Shown: in pieces, positions 28,028 through 36,749 of the stretch
Layout: every line of letters begins with the position of its first letter
Numbering within the stretch: position 1 is the first letter of the stretch
Origin: Psychrobacter proteolyticus
Lineage (GTDB): Bacteria; Pseudomonadota; Gammaproteobacteria; Pseudomonadales; Moraxellaceae
Length of the DNA stretch: 64,000 bases
NCBI RefSeq assembly: GCF_003350005.1
Contig: NZ_QLKS01000002.1
Span: 124,001-188,000, forward strand
Reading direction: 5' to 3'
Program-made: the position numbers and the translations under genes
Notes under the pieces: model-generated
What the model was told of the DNA's origin: nothing
The model's database searches: none
The model's input: the letters and a program-made list of their open reading frames with translations, nothing else

Positions 28028-31000
28028 TTAGTCTTTCCATGCCGTCTGTACAGGTTCAAAGCCCAAAATCTTATCAGCAAGCAATCGTGTCAAACGGCTA
28101 CTACCGCTGCCAAGACCATTTAATCTAACTTCTGCCATAATAGCTTGTGTTGGCTCGTCTTTTACGTTTAGGTCATTGTAATAGCGGCGACCATAAACAG
28201 CAAAGCCGAAACAGCAATCTTCGTAATCAACACCGATGAGTGAATCAAGCATCTTGTTACGATTATAATCGTATTGACCTTGAGCCAATATGCGCCAGCT
28301 GTTATTGATAGGGAAAACAGCGGAGGCGGTAAACGCAGATAACGGCAACTGATCGGTATTGTCATCACGCTGACGCTTAACATAACCCACATTAAATAAG
28401 CTATTGTCTGACGGCTGATAGCGCAGTTCAGTCGTAATGTAGTTCAAATCATAATTACTGGTTAAGGCACCGCTAACATCAACCCAAAAATTATTATAGG
28501 GTTGAGTGCTGGTATCCCATACCATACCTGAAGACGACGAGGTAAATACGGGCTGATCGTCATCAAGTGTTACACGTCCATCATCTAGATAGAACTGTTC
28601 TGCAATGCTACCATCAAAACGTGTCACACCCGTTGCATCGATGTAACGATAATTGACACCAGGCGTAATAGAATGCAAATCCTGCAAACGATCATGACCT
28701 AAGAACCAACTGTCTGAAAATAGCTGTTCATAGTTAATAGAGGCAATACGCGTATTAAAGTTAGGAATGTCGTTTTGGTTCTTATACGGTGAATACGTAT
28801 ATTTTACGCGTGGGCTAAGTAAACGATAGCCGCCCATCGTATCGTCAAACGCACCAAATGGTGAGCCCGCTTGGTAAAAATTTAGACCAGCATCGATACT
28901 GGCTTGCGGGACAAATACAGATTGACTGCCATCTTCTTCACTAAGCTGATTATCTGCTAAGCTATCTTCATCATATGACGTATATAGATGCTGCAAGCTA
29001 AGCTTAGGTTTGATATAACCCCAAGAGGTTTCCATCGGATAGGCGGCGCTCAGTTTATTATAAATGCGTGCGCCACTTTTTTCGTTTTCAGAACCATCAT
29101 CGATAGACTTTTTGAAGTATGCAGAATCATTAATACCAGTGATATCGAAGCGCTCAGCCCAAGGCAGGCGATAATTTAATTTGAGCTGTGGCAAACGTGA
29201 GTATGGCTTGTCTTTGTCTTCTAACGCCTCACCGCTATCAGTGAAAGCATCTAGAGTCTGGAAAGTTTCTATTTTTAATTCCCCATCGACATAATCATTG
29301 TAATAATTGACGCGGGCACGACGTGGCAAGTTTATCGTGCTGTCTGATAATCCCAACGTATCAAAATCATTAAGGTAGTCGGCATCTGATACATAGTTAT
29401 ATTCGGCGTCAGCGCTTAATCGTGGAATGCTTTTCGACGACCAAGTATGGTCATAAAACAAGCTGGTACGATCTTCGTCGTCATACTCTTTATCATTTGG
29501 TAAGTATGAACCGTTTAAAATACCTTCTCCATAGCTTTCAGTCAGATAACGGAACTCGCCTGATAGCATAGGGTTACGGTCAGTATAAATATGCGTGTTA
29601 AGAGTAGCATCATAGTTAGGCGCTAAGTTGAAATAATAAGGAATATCAACTTCAAGACCACTTTCACTACTGACGCTAGCACTTGGTAATAAAAACCCAC
29701 TACTACGGCGACTGTCTATCGGGAAGTTAAAGTAGGGGAGATAAAATACGGGTATGTCAGCCACACGGAAAGTGGTGTTATACGCTTCGCCGCGCCCTGT
29801 ATCGGTATTTAGATCGATACTTTTGGCTTCAAACTGCCATTTGCGGTTGGTAGGTGGACAGGTACTAAACATAACCTGATCCAGCTCGTATTCACTCTCA
29901 TTCGGTTTGTTTAAGCGTTTGGCATAGCCGTGCGCTTGTAGACCGACACTGGCAAACGCCACATCATTGGCCGTTGATTGACCAGTCTCAGTATTGTAAT
30001 TCAAGCTATCTGCAACGCCAATTAGGCCACCTTGTGCCGCTCTATCATTAAAGCTAGCTTGGCCGTTATTTGTAGCGGCATTGTTTGTAGCGGCATTGTT
30101 TGTAGAGCTATTGCTTGTACGCTGTCCAGTCGCATTATCTGTAAACATGACTTTGCCTTGAGCAGCCGCAACGCCATTGCTCAAGTCAATCATGACTTTT
30201 TCTGCTTCAATATGCTGAGTGCCTTGGTCGATTTTTACATTGCCTGATAGCTCAGCGTAGTTCACGTTATTGTAATAACCGTAATCAGACTCGGTAAATA
30301 AAGGGGCTTGATTGTTCGGAACGCTAGCTACATTTGGTGCTGGTTGTCCGTTTGCCGTACCAGCCTCATTCACAGCGCGTTGATAATTGGGATTACTCTG
30401 CGGAGATACCCATTGACCTTCACAGCGCTGGGCACTGTCCACGGCATTTGGCAGTAGACGTAAATCTCTACCGACCTTTGGAATCGTCTGTGCGGCAGGC
30501 ATCGCATTATCATGAGCATTGTTCGCTTCAGTACTGATAACGTCCTTGTTTAATGTCGAAGCATCGGTATCTGGAGTTAGCTCATAAAACTCTGCTAAGC
30601 GCATTAGGCTGGCTTGAATACTCTCGTCATTAAGATTTAGCTTGCCATTGTCAGTTGTTATCGCTTTAGGGACAAAAGCACTGCTATCTAGTGTATTACT
30701 GCTTGGTTGGTTGCTAGTTTCTGTATTTAGATTAGCAGCATTAGAAACTTCATTGTTAAAAGCTTCAGGGTCAGCAGCTTCATTAATATCTGTAATATCT
30801 AGGTCATTGTTCTCAGAGAACCTGCTATCTAACGTAGTATCATTTGAGAAAGTAGTGTTGTTCGTATTAGCAGAACTAGCATTGTCTTGATAGCTGTAAT
30901 TTAGAATGTCTGTGTCTTGATAGCCATCATTACTTTGAGTACGACTAATATTATCGACATCAGTCGCCACACTATTAGAAGCATAGCTGCCTGTACTATC

Positions 31001-31132
31001 CGTAGTGAGTGGTTCAGTTTTTTGCGTATTGGCATCACCAATGGCAGCACTGACAGTTAGGCTAGACAAGCCTAAGGCACCAAATAAGATCAAGCGGATG
31101 CTTTGGTAAAGCGGAGAATATAACAAGGGCAC
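28028..31132 (-). CDS. lptD: LPS-assembly outer-membrane protein LptD
   Basis: Beta-barrel that, with lipoprotein LptE, inserts LPS into the outer leaflet. A signal peptide ends near LTVSAA, then about 190 residues of Asn/Ser/Thr/Asp-rich sequence, the periplasmic jellyroll (from about 285, with YAELSGNVKIDQGTQHIEAEK) and the 26-strand barrel. Cysteines at 237, 425 and the 973-974 pair match the disulfide pattern of E. coli LptD. At 1034 residues it is much longer than E. coli (784). The start is uncertain: GTG 31132, or TTG 31126 with AGGTG at better spacing; there is no nearby ATG. A 15-base tandem repeat lies inside the jellyroll coding region. Confidence 0.94.
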   Translation of the reverse strand: MPLLYSPLYQSIRLILFGALGLSSLTVSAAIGDANTQKTEPLTTDSTGSYASNSVATDVDNISRTQSNDGYQDTDILNYSYQDNASSANTNNTTFSNDTTLDSRFSENNDLDITDINEAADPEAFNNEVSNAANLNTETSNQPSSNTLDSSAFVPKAITTDNGKLNLNDESIQASLMRLAEFYELTPDTDASTLNKDVISTEANNAHDNAMPAAQTIPKVGRDLRLLPNAVDSAQRCEGQWVSPQSNPNYQRAVNEAGTANGQPAPNVASVPNNQAPLFTESDYGYYNNVNYAELSGNVKIDQGTQHIEAEKVMIDLSNGVAAAQGKVMFTDNATGQRTSNSSTNNAATNNAATNNGQASFNDRAAQGGLIGVADSLNYNTETGQSTANDVAFASVGLQAHGYAKRLNKPNESEYELDQVMFSTCPPTNRKWQFEAKSIDLNTDTGRGEAYNTTFRVADIPVFYLPYFNFPIDSRRSSGFLLPSASVSSESGLEVDIPYYFNLAPNYDATLNTHIYTDRNPMLSGEFRYLTESYGEGILNGSYLPNDKEYDDEDRTSLFYDHTWSSKSIPRLSADAEYNYVSDADYLNDFDTLGLSDSTINLPRRARVNYYNDYVDGELKIETFQTLDAFTDSGEALEDKDKPYSRLPQLKLNYRLPWAERFDITGINDSAYFKKSIDDGSENEKSGARIYNKLSAAYPMETSWGYIKPKLSLQHLYTSYDEDSLADNQLSEEDGSQSVFVPQASIDAGLNFYQAGSPFGAFDDTMGGYRLLSPRVKYTYSPYKNQNDIPNFNTRIASINYEQLFSDSWFLGHDRLQDLHSITPGVNYRYIDATGVTRFDGSIAEQFYLDDGRVTLDDDQPVFTSSSSGMVWDTSTQPYNNFWVDVSGALTSNYDLNYITTELRYQPSDNSLFNVGYVKRQRDDNTDQLPLSAFTASAVFPINNSWRILAQGQYDYNRNKMLDSLIGVDYEDCCFGFAVYGRRYYNDLNVKDEPTQAIMAEVRLNGLGSGSSRLTRLLADKILGFEPVQTAWKD
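30071..30115. repeat. 15-base tandem repeat inside lptD
   Basis: TGTAGCGGCATTGTT occurs at 30071-30085 and identically at 30086-30100, with a diverged third copy at 30101-30115. On the coding strand it gives the repeated pentapeptide NNAAT. Being a multiple of three, gain or loss of a copy would keep the frame. Confidence 0.85.
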
Positions 31133-31498
31133 ACCTATGATTGCAGAGCTTATTGGATTGCATGACTGAGTTTAGTAGCGGTATCACCGAACGACATAAA
31201 GCAGTGAACGAGCGACTAAAATATGACTAATGTATTCTCAAAAATTTGGATGTTTTATATATAATGACGACTAATCATAGTCAAAAAAAACCAAATCAGC
31301 TACACTATTTACCAAAATTTATAATATAGCCATGCTGATTTTTAAGTAGCGATAGCGATTCTATCCGACATCAAGTATTGAATGATATAGCAATACGTCT
31401 GTGGCAGCTTATATAGCACCGCCGCATATCGCTATTTTAGCAAGTATTTGTCCGACTTATCACTACTTTAATTATTTATGACTTATATTTAACCAGCG
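31133..31498. other. Divergent promoter region lptD / amgK
   Basis: 366 bases between two divergent start codons. A+T-rich. It must hold both promoters, but I cannot single out a convincing -35/-10 pair or operator, and see no gene. Confidence 0.5.
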
Positions 31499-32611
31499 AT
31501 GCCCAATATGACTGACAAAACGACTTTAGAGACTGATATGATCGATGAAAATAACAACCGCCAACAGCAATTAGAACAATGGTTACAGCAAGTATTTTTA
31601 GATCAAACATTTAGTCTAGACAGCTTACCTGGTGACGCTAGTGCCCGCCGATATCATCGTATCGAACTATCAGAGACAGACAATAGTACCAATAAGCATT
31701 ATATCGTCATGGACTCCGCTGACGAGCAAGATGCGATGCTGCAATTCATCAATGTCGCTAAGCTGATGGCACCTGCTGTCAACGTGCCGACTCTGACTGC
31801 ACAAAATGTAGAAAAAGGATTTTTGGTATTACAAGATTTTGGCACAGTAGAATTTGCTCATTTGCTTGTCGATGCCACCGCAGACCAAATCAATGACTAC
31901 TATCAACTAGCAATGCAGACATTAGTGGCGCTACAAACGGTACCAGTAGAAACGGCAAAGTCGCAACACCAATTGCCAGATTATGATATAGCACTATTAG
32001 ACCGCGAGATGGATTTATTTAGCGAATGGTTTATGCCTTATATTGGTGTCGCGCTAGATGAGCAGGTTTGGGGAAACCTAAAAACAGCGTTAATGAATGA
32101 GATTTTGCAACAGCCACAAGTGGTGGTCCATCGTGATTATCACAGCCGCAACCTCATGCAAGATCAAGCAGATAAATCAAAGTTGGGCGTGATTGATTTT
32201 CAAGATGCCGTCATTGGCTCGTATGCTTATGATTTAGTGTCGTTAGTCCGCGATGCTTATGTTGAGTGGTCAGAGAACCAAATAGCTGCATGGATTGAGG
32301 ACTTTTGGCAGCTACAAAAACAAAAATCACTAACCACTGCTGATAGCGCGGTGCAGTTTGAAAACGATGTGAATGTCATAGGCGTACAACGTCACTTAAA
32401 GGTATTAGGGATTTTTATTCGTTTGTCTGAGCGTGATGGCAAAGATCGCTATTTGGCGGATATTCCTAAAGTCATGCGTGATTTGATTATTGAATTAAAC
32501 TGGCTTGCCGAACATGGCAACGATGAACTAAAGCAATCAATTACACCGTTTAATCAATGGCTACAAGAGGCAGTGCTACCTGCTTATAAAGAGAAGTTTG
32601 CTTCAGCGTAG
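31499..32611 (+). CDS. amgK: N-acetylmuramate/N-acetylglucosamine 1-kinase AmgK
   Basis: Aminoglycoside-phosphotransferase-fold kinase that phosphorylates MurNAc (and GlcNAc) at the anomeric carbon in the fosfomycin-bypassing recycling route to UDP-MurNAc. It has 370 residues. Motifs are DASARRYHRIEL near the start (nucleotide loop), the catalytic VVHRDYHSRNLM, and the metal-binding VIDFQDAVIGSYAYDLVSL. The assignment within this broad fold rests on the next gene being murU and on the lptD-surA neighbourhood, as in Pseudomonas putida. Starts at 31499 and 31508 are both possible. The gap to murU is 46 bases, so they are probably one operon. Confidence 0.88.
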   Translation: MPNMTDKTTLETDMIDENNNRQQQLEQWLQQVFLDQTFSLDSLPGDASARRYHRIELSETDNSTNKHYIVMDSADEQDAMLQFINVAKLMAPAVNVPTLTAQNVEKGFLVLQDFGTVEFAHLLVDATADQINDYYQLAMQTLVALQTVPVETAKSQHQLPDYDIALLDREMDLFSEWFMPYIGVALDEQVWGNLKTALMNEILQQPQVVVHRDYHSRNLMQDQADKSKLGVIDFQDAVIGSYAYDLVSLVRDAYVEWSENQIAAWIEDFWQLQKQKSLTTADSAVQFENDVNVIGVQRHLKVLGIFIRLSERDGKDRYLADIPKVMRDLIIELNWLAEHGNDELKQSITPFNQWLQEAVLPAYKEKFASA

Positions 32612-32657
32612 ATGACGCTCAGCTAAATTAATTTAAATAATAAAGATAGGAGCGCAG

Positions 32658-33395
32658 ATGTCTACCTCTACGATTACACAAGCCATGATTTTGGCAGCGG
32701 GCAAGGGCACACGCCTACGTCCATTAACGCTTGAGACGCCCAAGCCTTTGGTTGAAGTCGCAGGTCAACCGCTTATTGTTTGGCATATTAGAGCACTACA
32801 AGCAGCAGGCATTACCGATATCACGGTCAATGCATCATGGTTGGCAGATAAGCTAATGGACGCCTTAGGTGACGGTTCACAGTATGGCGTAAAGCTGCAT
32901 TGGTCAGTAGAAGGTGATGAACCACTTGAGACCGCAGGCGGCATTTTTCAGGCATTACAGTCAGGTAAACTAAAAGATGAGCCGTTTATTCTGGTCAATT
33001 CTGATGTCTGGACTACCTATGACTTCTCTCAATTAACAGATTATACATTGGGAGCGGATCAGCGCGCGCATTTGTTACTGATTGATAATCCAGAGCACAA
33101 TAATGGCGGCGATTTCGCTATCAATAACGGTCTTGCTAGTGAACAACCGGTGGGCGATGCAGATAAGTATACCTTCGCTGGTATTAGCGTAATGTCACCC
33201 AAATTGGTAGAGGGGCTGGTATCAGGACAGCCTGCTGCATTGGCACCGCTACTAAAGCAAGCAATGATAAAGTTTCAGGTTACTGCTGAAGTGACGACAG
33301 ATAATTGGATAGACGTGGGGACACCTGAGCGTCTAACACAGGTTAATGAGTTTATCGAACAGCATGATATCAAGCATGCAGGTAAACCAAACTGA
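32658..33395 (+). CDS. murU: N-acetylmuramate alpha-1-phosphate uridylyltransferase MurU
   Basis: Nucleotidyltransferase that makes UDP-MurNAc from MurNAc 1-phosphate and UTP, returning recycled wall sugar to peptidoglycan synthesis. It has 245 residues. The N-terminal signature AMILAAGKGTRLRPLTLETP with KPLVEVAGQPLI, the LVNSDVWTTYDF metal site and the C-terminal NWIDVGTPERL place it in the sugar-phosphate nucleotidyltransferases. ATG 32658 follows AGGAGCG, a strong ribosome site. It is paired with amgK and followed by a hairpin terminator. Confidence 0.9.
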   Translation: MSTSTITQAMILAAGKGTRLRPLTLETPKPLVEVAGQPLIVWHIRALQAAGITDITVNASWLADKLMDALGDGSQYGVKLHWSVEGDEPLETAGGIFQALQSGKLKDEPFILVNSDVWTTYDFSQLTDYTLGADQRAHLLLIDNPEHNNGGDFAINNGLASEQPVGDADKYTFAGISVMSPKLVEGLVSGQPAALAPLLKQAMIKFQVTAEVTTDNWIDVGTPERLTQVNEFIEQHDIKHAGKPN

Positions 33396-33411
33396 TAAAT
33401 TTAAGATAAAT

Positions 33412-33447
33412 AAAAAGCAGCGTCGATTATTCAACGCTGCTTTTTTT
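33412..33447. terminator. Bidirectional terminator between murU and the cyd operon
   Basis: AAAAAGCAGCGT (33412-33423) pairs with ACGCTGCTTTTT (from 33434) around a ten-base loop, with a seven-base T run on the plus strand and an A run on the other side. Confidence 0.85.
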
Positions 33448-33573
33448 ATGCATATAGAGTTATTTTTTACGAAATGTCTAAAAGGTATATTGGCAAGACA
33501 GAAATGCAAATTTAACATCTAGCAAGCTATTTATTAGCTAACTAGCACTCAATCGTATGATTAGGCAATTACG

Positions 33574-33690
33574 CTAAACACCCATGGCCAGCTTGATTAT
33601 CTGAGCAATGGTAAACACCACTAAAAACCCTGCCAAATATAGACCTACAAACCATGCCCATTGCGATTGTTTTTTACTGAACTTTTTCAT
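33574..33690 (-). CDS. DUF2474-like single-helix peptide of the cytochrome bd operon
   Basis: A 38-residue peptide missed by length cut-offs. It starts MKKFSKKQSQ and has one hydrophobic helix (WFVGLYLAGFLVVFTIAQII), ending KLAMGV. ATG at 33690-33688 is preceded on the minus strand by AGGAG at ideal spacing. It lies 95 bases behind cydB in the same direction. Small peptides of the DUF2474/CydX kind bind cytochrome bd oxidases; DUF2474 members have the same WF-x-x-LW/YLAG pattern. The function as a bd subunit or assembly aid is inferred from position and form. Confidence 0.75.
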   Translation of the reverse strand: MKKFSKKQSQWAWFVGLYLAGFLVVFTIAQIIKLAMGV

Positions 33691-33785
33691 AGAGATCTCC
33701 TGATTAGCGTTTGAAGCGTGACTACCATCTATAAACGATGATAGCCATCCTTTTTAGCTGATCCGTTGTCCGCCGTGATTAGCGA

Positions 33786-34802
33786 CTAGTACATCGGATT
33801 GTGATCAGATTTACCTTTGAAGGTATAGTAAGCAAATGCTGTATAGCTCAAGATAATCGGTAACATGATACATGCGCCAATCAACATGAATGATAAAGAA
33901 GTATCAGCAGCAGCAGCCTCATAAATCGTCATTTGATACGGTACGATATAAGGAAATAGGGCAAAACAAACGCCGATGTAACCCATTAAAAATAAGGCAA
34001 CTGTTAGTAAAAATGGACGATATTCACGCTCAGTTTTTAAGTCTTTACGCATGATAAAGAATAAAAGCATGACAATGATAGGCATAGGAGCAAGGTATAA
34101 CAAATCTGGGAAACTAAACCATCCTTCTAATGCATCGATGTCTGAGAAATACATAAATGCTGTGACTACAACCATTGCTACTAGTAACGCAGTAAGCATC
34201 CATTTAGAAACTTGGCGCGCCCATACTTGTAATGTGTGCTCTGTTTTTATGATAAGCCACGTTGAACCAAGCAAAGCATAGCCGATAATCATGGCAAATC
34301 CACACACAATCGAGAAGGGTGTGAGCCAATCAAATGGGCCACCAGTATAGAGACGATTACTGGCTTCTAACCCTTGTACTAACGCCCCAAGCATAATGCC
34401 TTGAGAGAAAGTGGCAACAACTGAGCCGACAAAGAAAAAGGTATCCCATACATGCCGGCGCGAAGACGATTTAAAGCGAAATTCAAACGCCACGCCGCGC
34501 ATGATAAGACCGAACAACATGGCAGTCACGGGTAAATAAAGACCTGTCATGATGATGCCATAAGCAACAGGGAATGCTGCGAATAGACCACCACCGCCTA
34601 GTACTAGCCATGTCTCGTTACCATCCCAAAATGGCGCGATAGAGTTCATCATGCGGCTACGGTTTTTATCTGAGCCTGCAAACGGGAACAAAATACCGCA
34701 GCCTAAATCAAAGCCATCAAGCAGTACATAGACAAAGACAGACAAAGCAATCAAACCGCCCCAAATGAGAGGTAAATCTAATACATCACCGAAGTTAAAC
34801 AT
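33786..34802 (-). CDS. cydB: Cytochrome bd ubiquinol oxidase subunit II (CIO type)
   Basis: Inner-membrane partner of CydA in the quinol oxidase that reduces oxygen to water without pumping protons. It has 338 residues and about eight to nine helices. It opens with LPLIWGGLIALSVFVYVLLDGFDLGCGILFPFAG, written here in parts: the family hallmark is YVLLDGFDLGCGIL, then WDGNETWLVLGGGGLFAAFP. At the 5' end it overlaps the cydA stop by one base (TAATG), so the two are translationally coupled. The length and sequence are those of the cyanide-insensitive (CioB/AppB-like) branch. Confidence 0.94.
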   Translation of the reverse strand: MFNFGDVLDLPLIWGGLIALSVFVYVLLDGFDLGCGILFPFAGSDKNRSRMMNSIAPFWDGNETWLVLGGGGLFAAFPVAYGIIMTGLYLPVTAMLFGLIMRGVAFEFRFKSSSRRHVWDTFFFVGSVVATFSQGIMLGALVQGLEASNRLYTGGPFDWLTPFSIVCGFAMIIGYALLGSTWLIIKTEHTLQVWARQVSKWMLTALLVAMVVVTAFMYFSDIDALEGWFSFPDLLYLAPMPIIVMLLFFIMRKDLKTEREYRPFLLTVALFLMGYIGVCFALFPYIVPYQMTIYEAAAADTSLSFMLIGACIMLPIILSYTAFAYYTFKGKSDHNPMY

Positions 34803-36298
34803 TAGCGTAATCCTCCATCATCGATATCATTTGCAGGCTCATCTAAACCTTCTTCAGTACTTATATCAGGATTACTATCACCACTTAACGCGCGGCCTTG
34901 ACTCTCTGTTACTGAATGCTCGTAAAAGTTATCTTCTGCCGGATCTGTATAAGTCTTAGGTCCTTGAGCAATCAAGCGCAAAATATAAAAACTGCCTGCA
35001 CCAAAGACAAATATGTACAGTACGATAAAGCCAACCAACGTGGTGGCTACCTGCTGTGCTGCGAGAGGAGACATGCTTTCAGCGGTACGAATGACACCAT
35101 AAACAGTATAAGGCTGGCGTCCTGTCTCAGTTACGAACCAACCCGATAATAAGGCGATAAAGCCAAGCGGTGTCATCATCATCCAAGCACGGTGGAACCA
35201 CACACTTTCAGTATTGAACTGCTGTTTTTTGAAGTATTTGTATAGACTGAATAGGCCGACCAGCACCATAAGCATGCCGATACCAACCATAATACGAAAC
35301 GCCCAAAACACGATAATGACGGGTGGTTGATCTTCAGGTGCCCAGTTTTTGAGCCCTTTAACTTCACCATCTAACGAATGGGTTAAGATTAAACCTGTCA
35401 CATAAGGAATTTTTACTTCGTACTTATTGGTTTGGTTTTCTTGATCAGGAATCGCAAATAAGCGCAATGCGGCACCGCGCTCATCCTCCCAGAGTCCTTC
35501 CATCGCAGCTACTTTAGCAGGTTGATGCTCAAGGGTGTTGAGACCATGCTCATCACCAATCAACACTTGCGCCGGCGCAACAAAGATGGCCATAATCATC
35601 GCCATACCTAGCATCACACGACCATGCGCGCGGTGCTCGACATGCTTTTTGGATTGAATATAATATGCGCCGATACCACCGACGACAAAAGCAGTCGTCA
35701 GAAAGGCTGCTGTCATCATATGAGCGTAACGGTAAGGGAATGAGGGGTTGAAAATAATTTCAAGCCAGTTGGTTGGATAGAGCAGGCCATCTGCACCCAT
35801 CATAAAACCCTGAGGGGTCTGCATGAAGCTGTTAGCGGCTAATATCCAAAAACCTGAAATCAATGTACCGATAGCAACGATGGCGGTTGCAGCAAAATGC
35901 ATGCGTTTGCTCACGCGGCCCCAACCAAATAGCATAATACCCAAGAAGGACGCTTCTAAGAAGAACGCTGTCAATACTTCATAGGCAAGTAATGGGCCTA
36001 GAACGTTACCAGCCTTATCAGAGAAGACGGCCCAGTTAGTACCGAACTGGTAGGACATTACCACGCCCGATACCACGCCTAAACCAAAGACAACAGCAAA
36101 TATTTTGACCCAATGCTTGTAGACTTCAGCATAGATAGGTTCACCAGTTCTCAACCAGCGGAATTCAAGCACCGCAAGCCAGCTGGCAAGTCCGATAGAG
36201 AAGGCAGGAAAGACGATATGGAACGAGATAACAAAAGCGAATTGGATACGCGCAAGCATCAGCGCATCGAGCTGGTCAATCATAAATGTAGCGAACAT
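34802..36298 (-). CDS. cydA: Cytochrome bd ubiquinol oxidase subunit I (CIO type)
   Basis: Haem-bearing subunit with the quinol site. It has 498 residues and about nine helices. His27 in FAFVISFHIVFP is the expected axial haem ligand. SFPYRYAHMMTAAFL supplies the second His, and GRQPYTVYGVIRT lies in the later helices. The loop between GDEHGLNTLEHQPAKV and the KIPYVTG segment is short, as in cyanide-insensitive oxidases with a short Q-loop. The C-terminal ~50 residues are acidic and hydrophilic. Start ATG 36298 has GAGAG upstream; ATG 36283 is an alternative. It leads the operon cydA-cydB-DUF2474. Confidence 0.94.
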   Translation of the reverse strand: MFATFMIDQLDALMLARIQFAFVISFHIVFPAFSIGLASWLAVLEFRWLRTGEPIYAEVYKHWVKIFAVVFGLGVVSGVVMSYQFGTNWAVFSDKAGNVLGPLLAYEVLTAFFLEASFLGIMLFGWGRVSKRMHFAATAIVAIGTLISGFWILAANSFMQTPQGFMMGADGLLYPTNWLEIIFNPSFPYRYAHMMTAAFLTTAFVVGGIGAYYIQSKKHVEHRAHGRVMLGMAMIMAIFVAPAQVLIGDEHGLNTLEHQPAKVAAMEGLWEDERGAALRLFAIPDQENQTNKYEVKIPYVTGLILTHSLDGEVKGLKNWAPEDQPPVIIVFWAFRIMVGIGMLMVLVGLFSLYKYFKKQQFNTESVWFHRAWMMMTPLGFIALLSGWFVTETGRQPYTVYGVIRTAESMSPLAAQQVATTLVGFIVLYIFVFGAGSFYILRLIAQGPKTYTDPAEDNFYEHSVTESQGRALSGDSNPDISTEEGLDEPANDIDDGGLR

Positions 36299-36749
36299 AA
36301 ACGGTTACTCTCATCTGTTAGCTGAATAGCGCTGACTTCCATACAACGCTCAAGTAACTGTCCGTAACTATCCATCGATCAAAGTGGCAAGCATTACGGG
36401 CAATAGCTCAGTGACGTGGGCTTAGCACCATTAGACATAAATTGTGGCTAAGTTTGCGATTCACTGTTTAGCTGAATTGAATAATTTATGTCCTTATAAA
36501 TTTACATATTACTGTCATGTGCTATAGATATATTATGCGCTCACCTAGATACACACGCAAGCAACCTAGTCTGTCTGTTACAGACCTCAGAGTCACCAAA
36601 ATAACATAATTCAAACATTGAAAAATAAAATTAATATTATTAAAAACAAAGCAGTATGCGTGAACATACTGCATATCTGAAAGCTATGACTGATGTTTAA
36701 AGGTTACGATTGATACGTCAAAAACCTCGTGAAATAACAAAAATCTACA
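36299..36749. other. Intergenic region lipoprotein hydrolase-cydA
   Basis: 451 bases. It contains the hydrolase terminator (36640-36672) and the cyd promoter region. I looked for an FNR/ANR box (TTGAT-N4-ATCAA) and saw only a partial TTGATACGTCAA at about 36709, on the far side of the terminator from cydA. No gene. Confidence 0.5.
36640..36672 (-). terminator. Rho-independent terminator of the lipoprotein hydrolase
   Basis: GCAGTATG (36651-36658) and CATACTGC (36665-36672) form an 8-bp stem with a six-base loop. On the minus strand it is followed by TTTGTTTTTAAT. Confidence 0.7.

Noticed and set aside
36700-36725. FNR/ANR-like TTGATACGTCAA near the cyd promoter region
   Set aside because: Half sites are short and wrongly spaced, and a terminator separates it from cydA.
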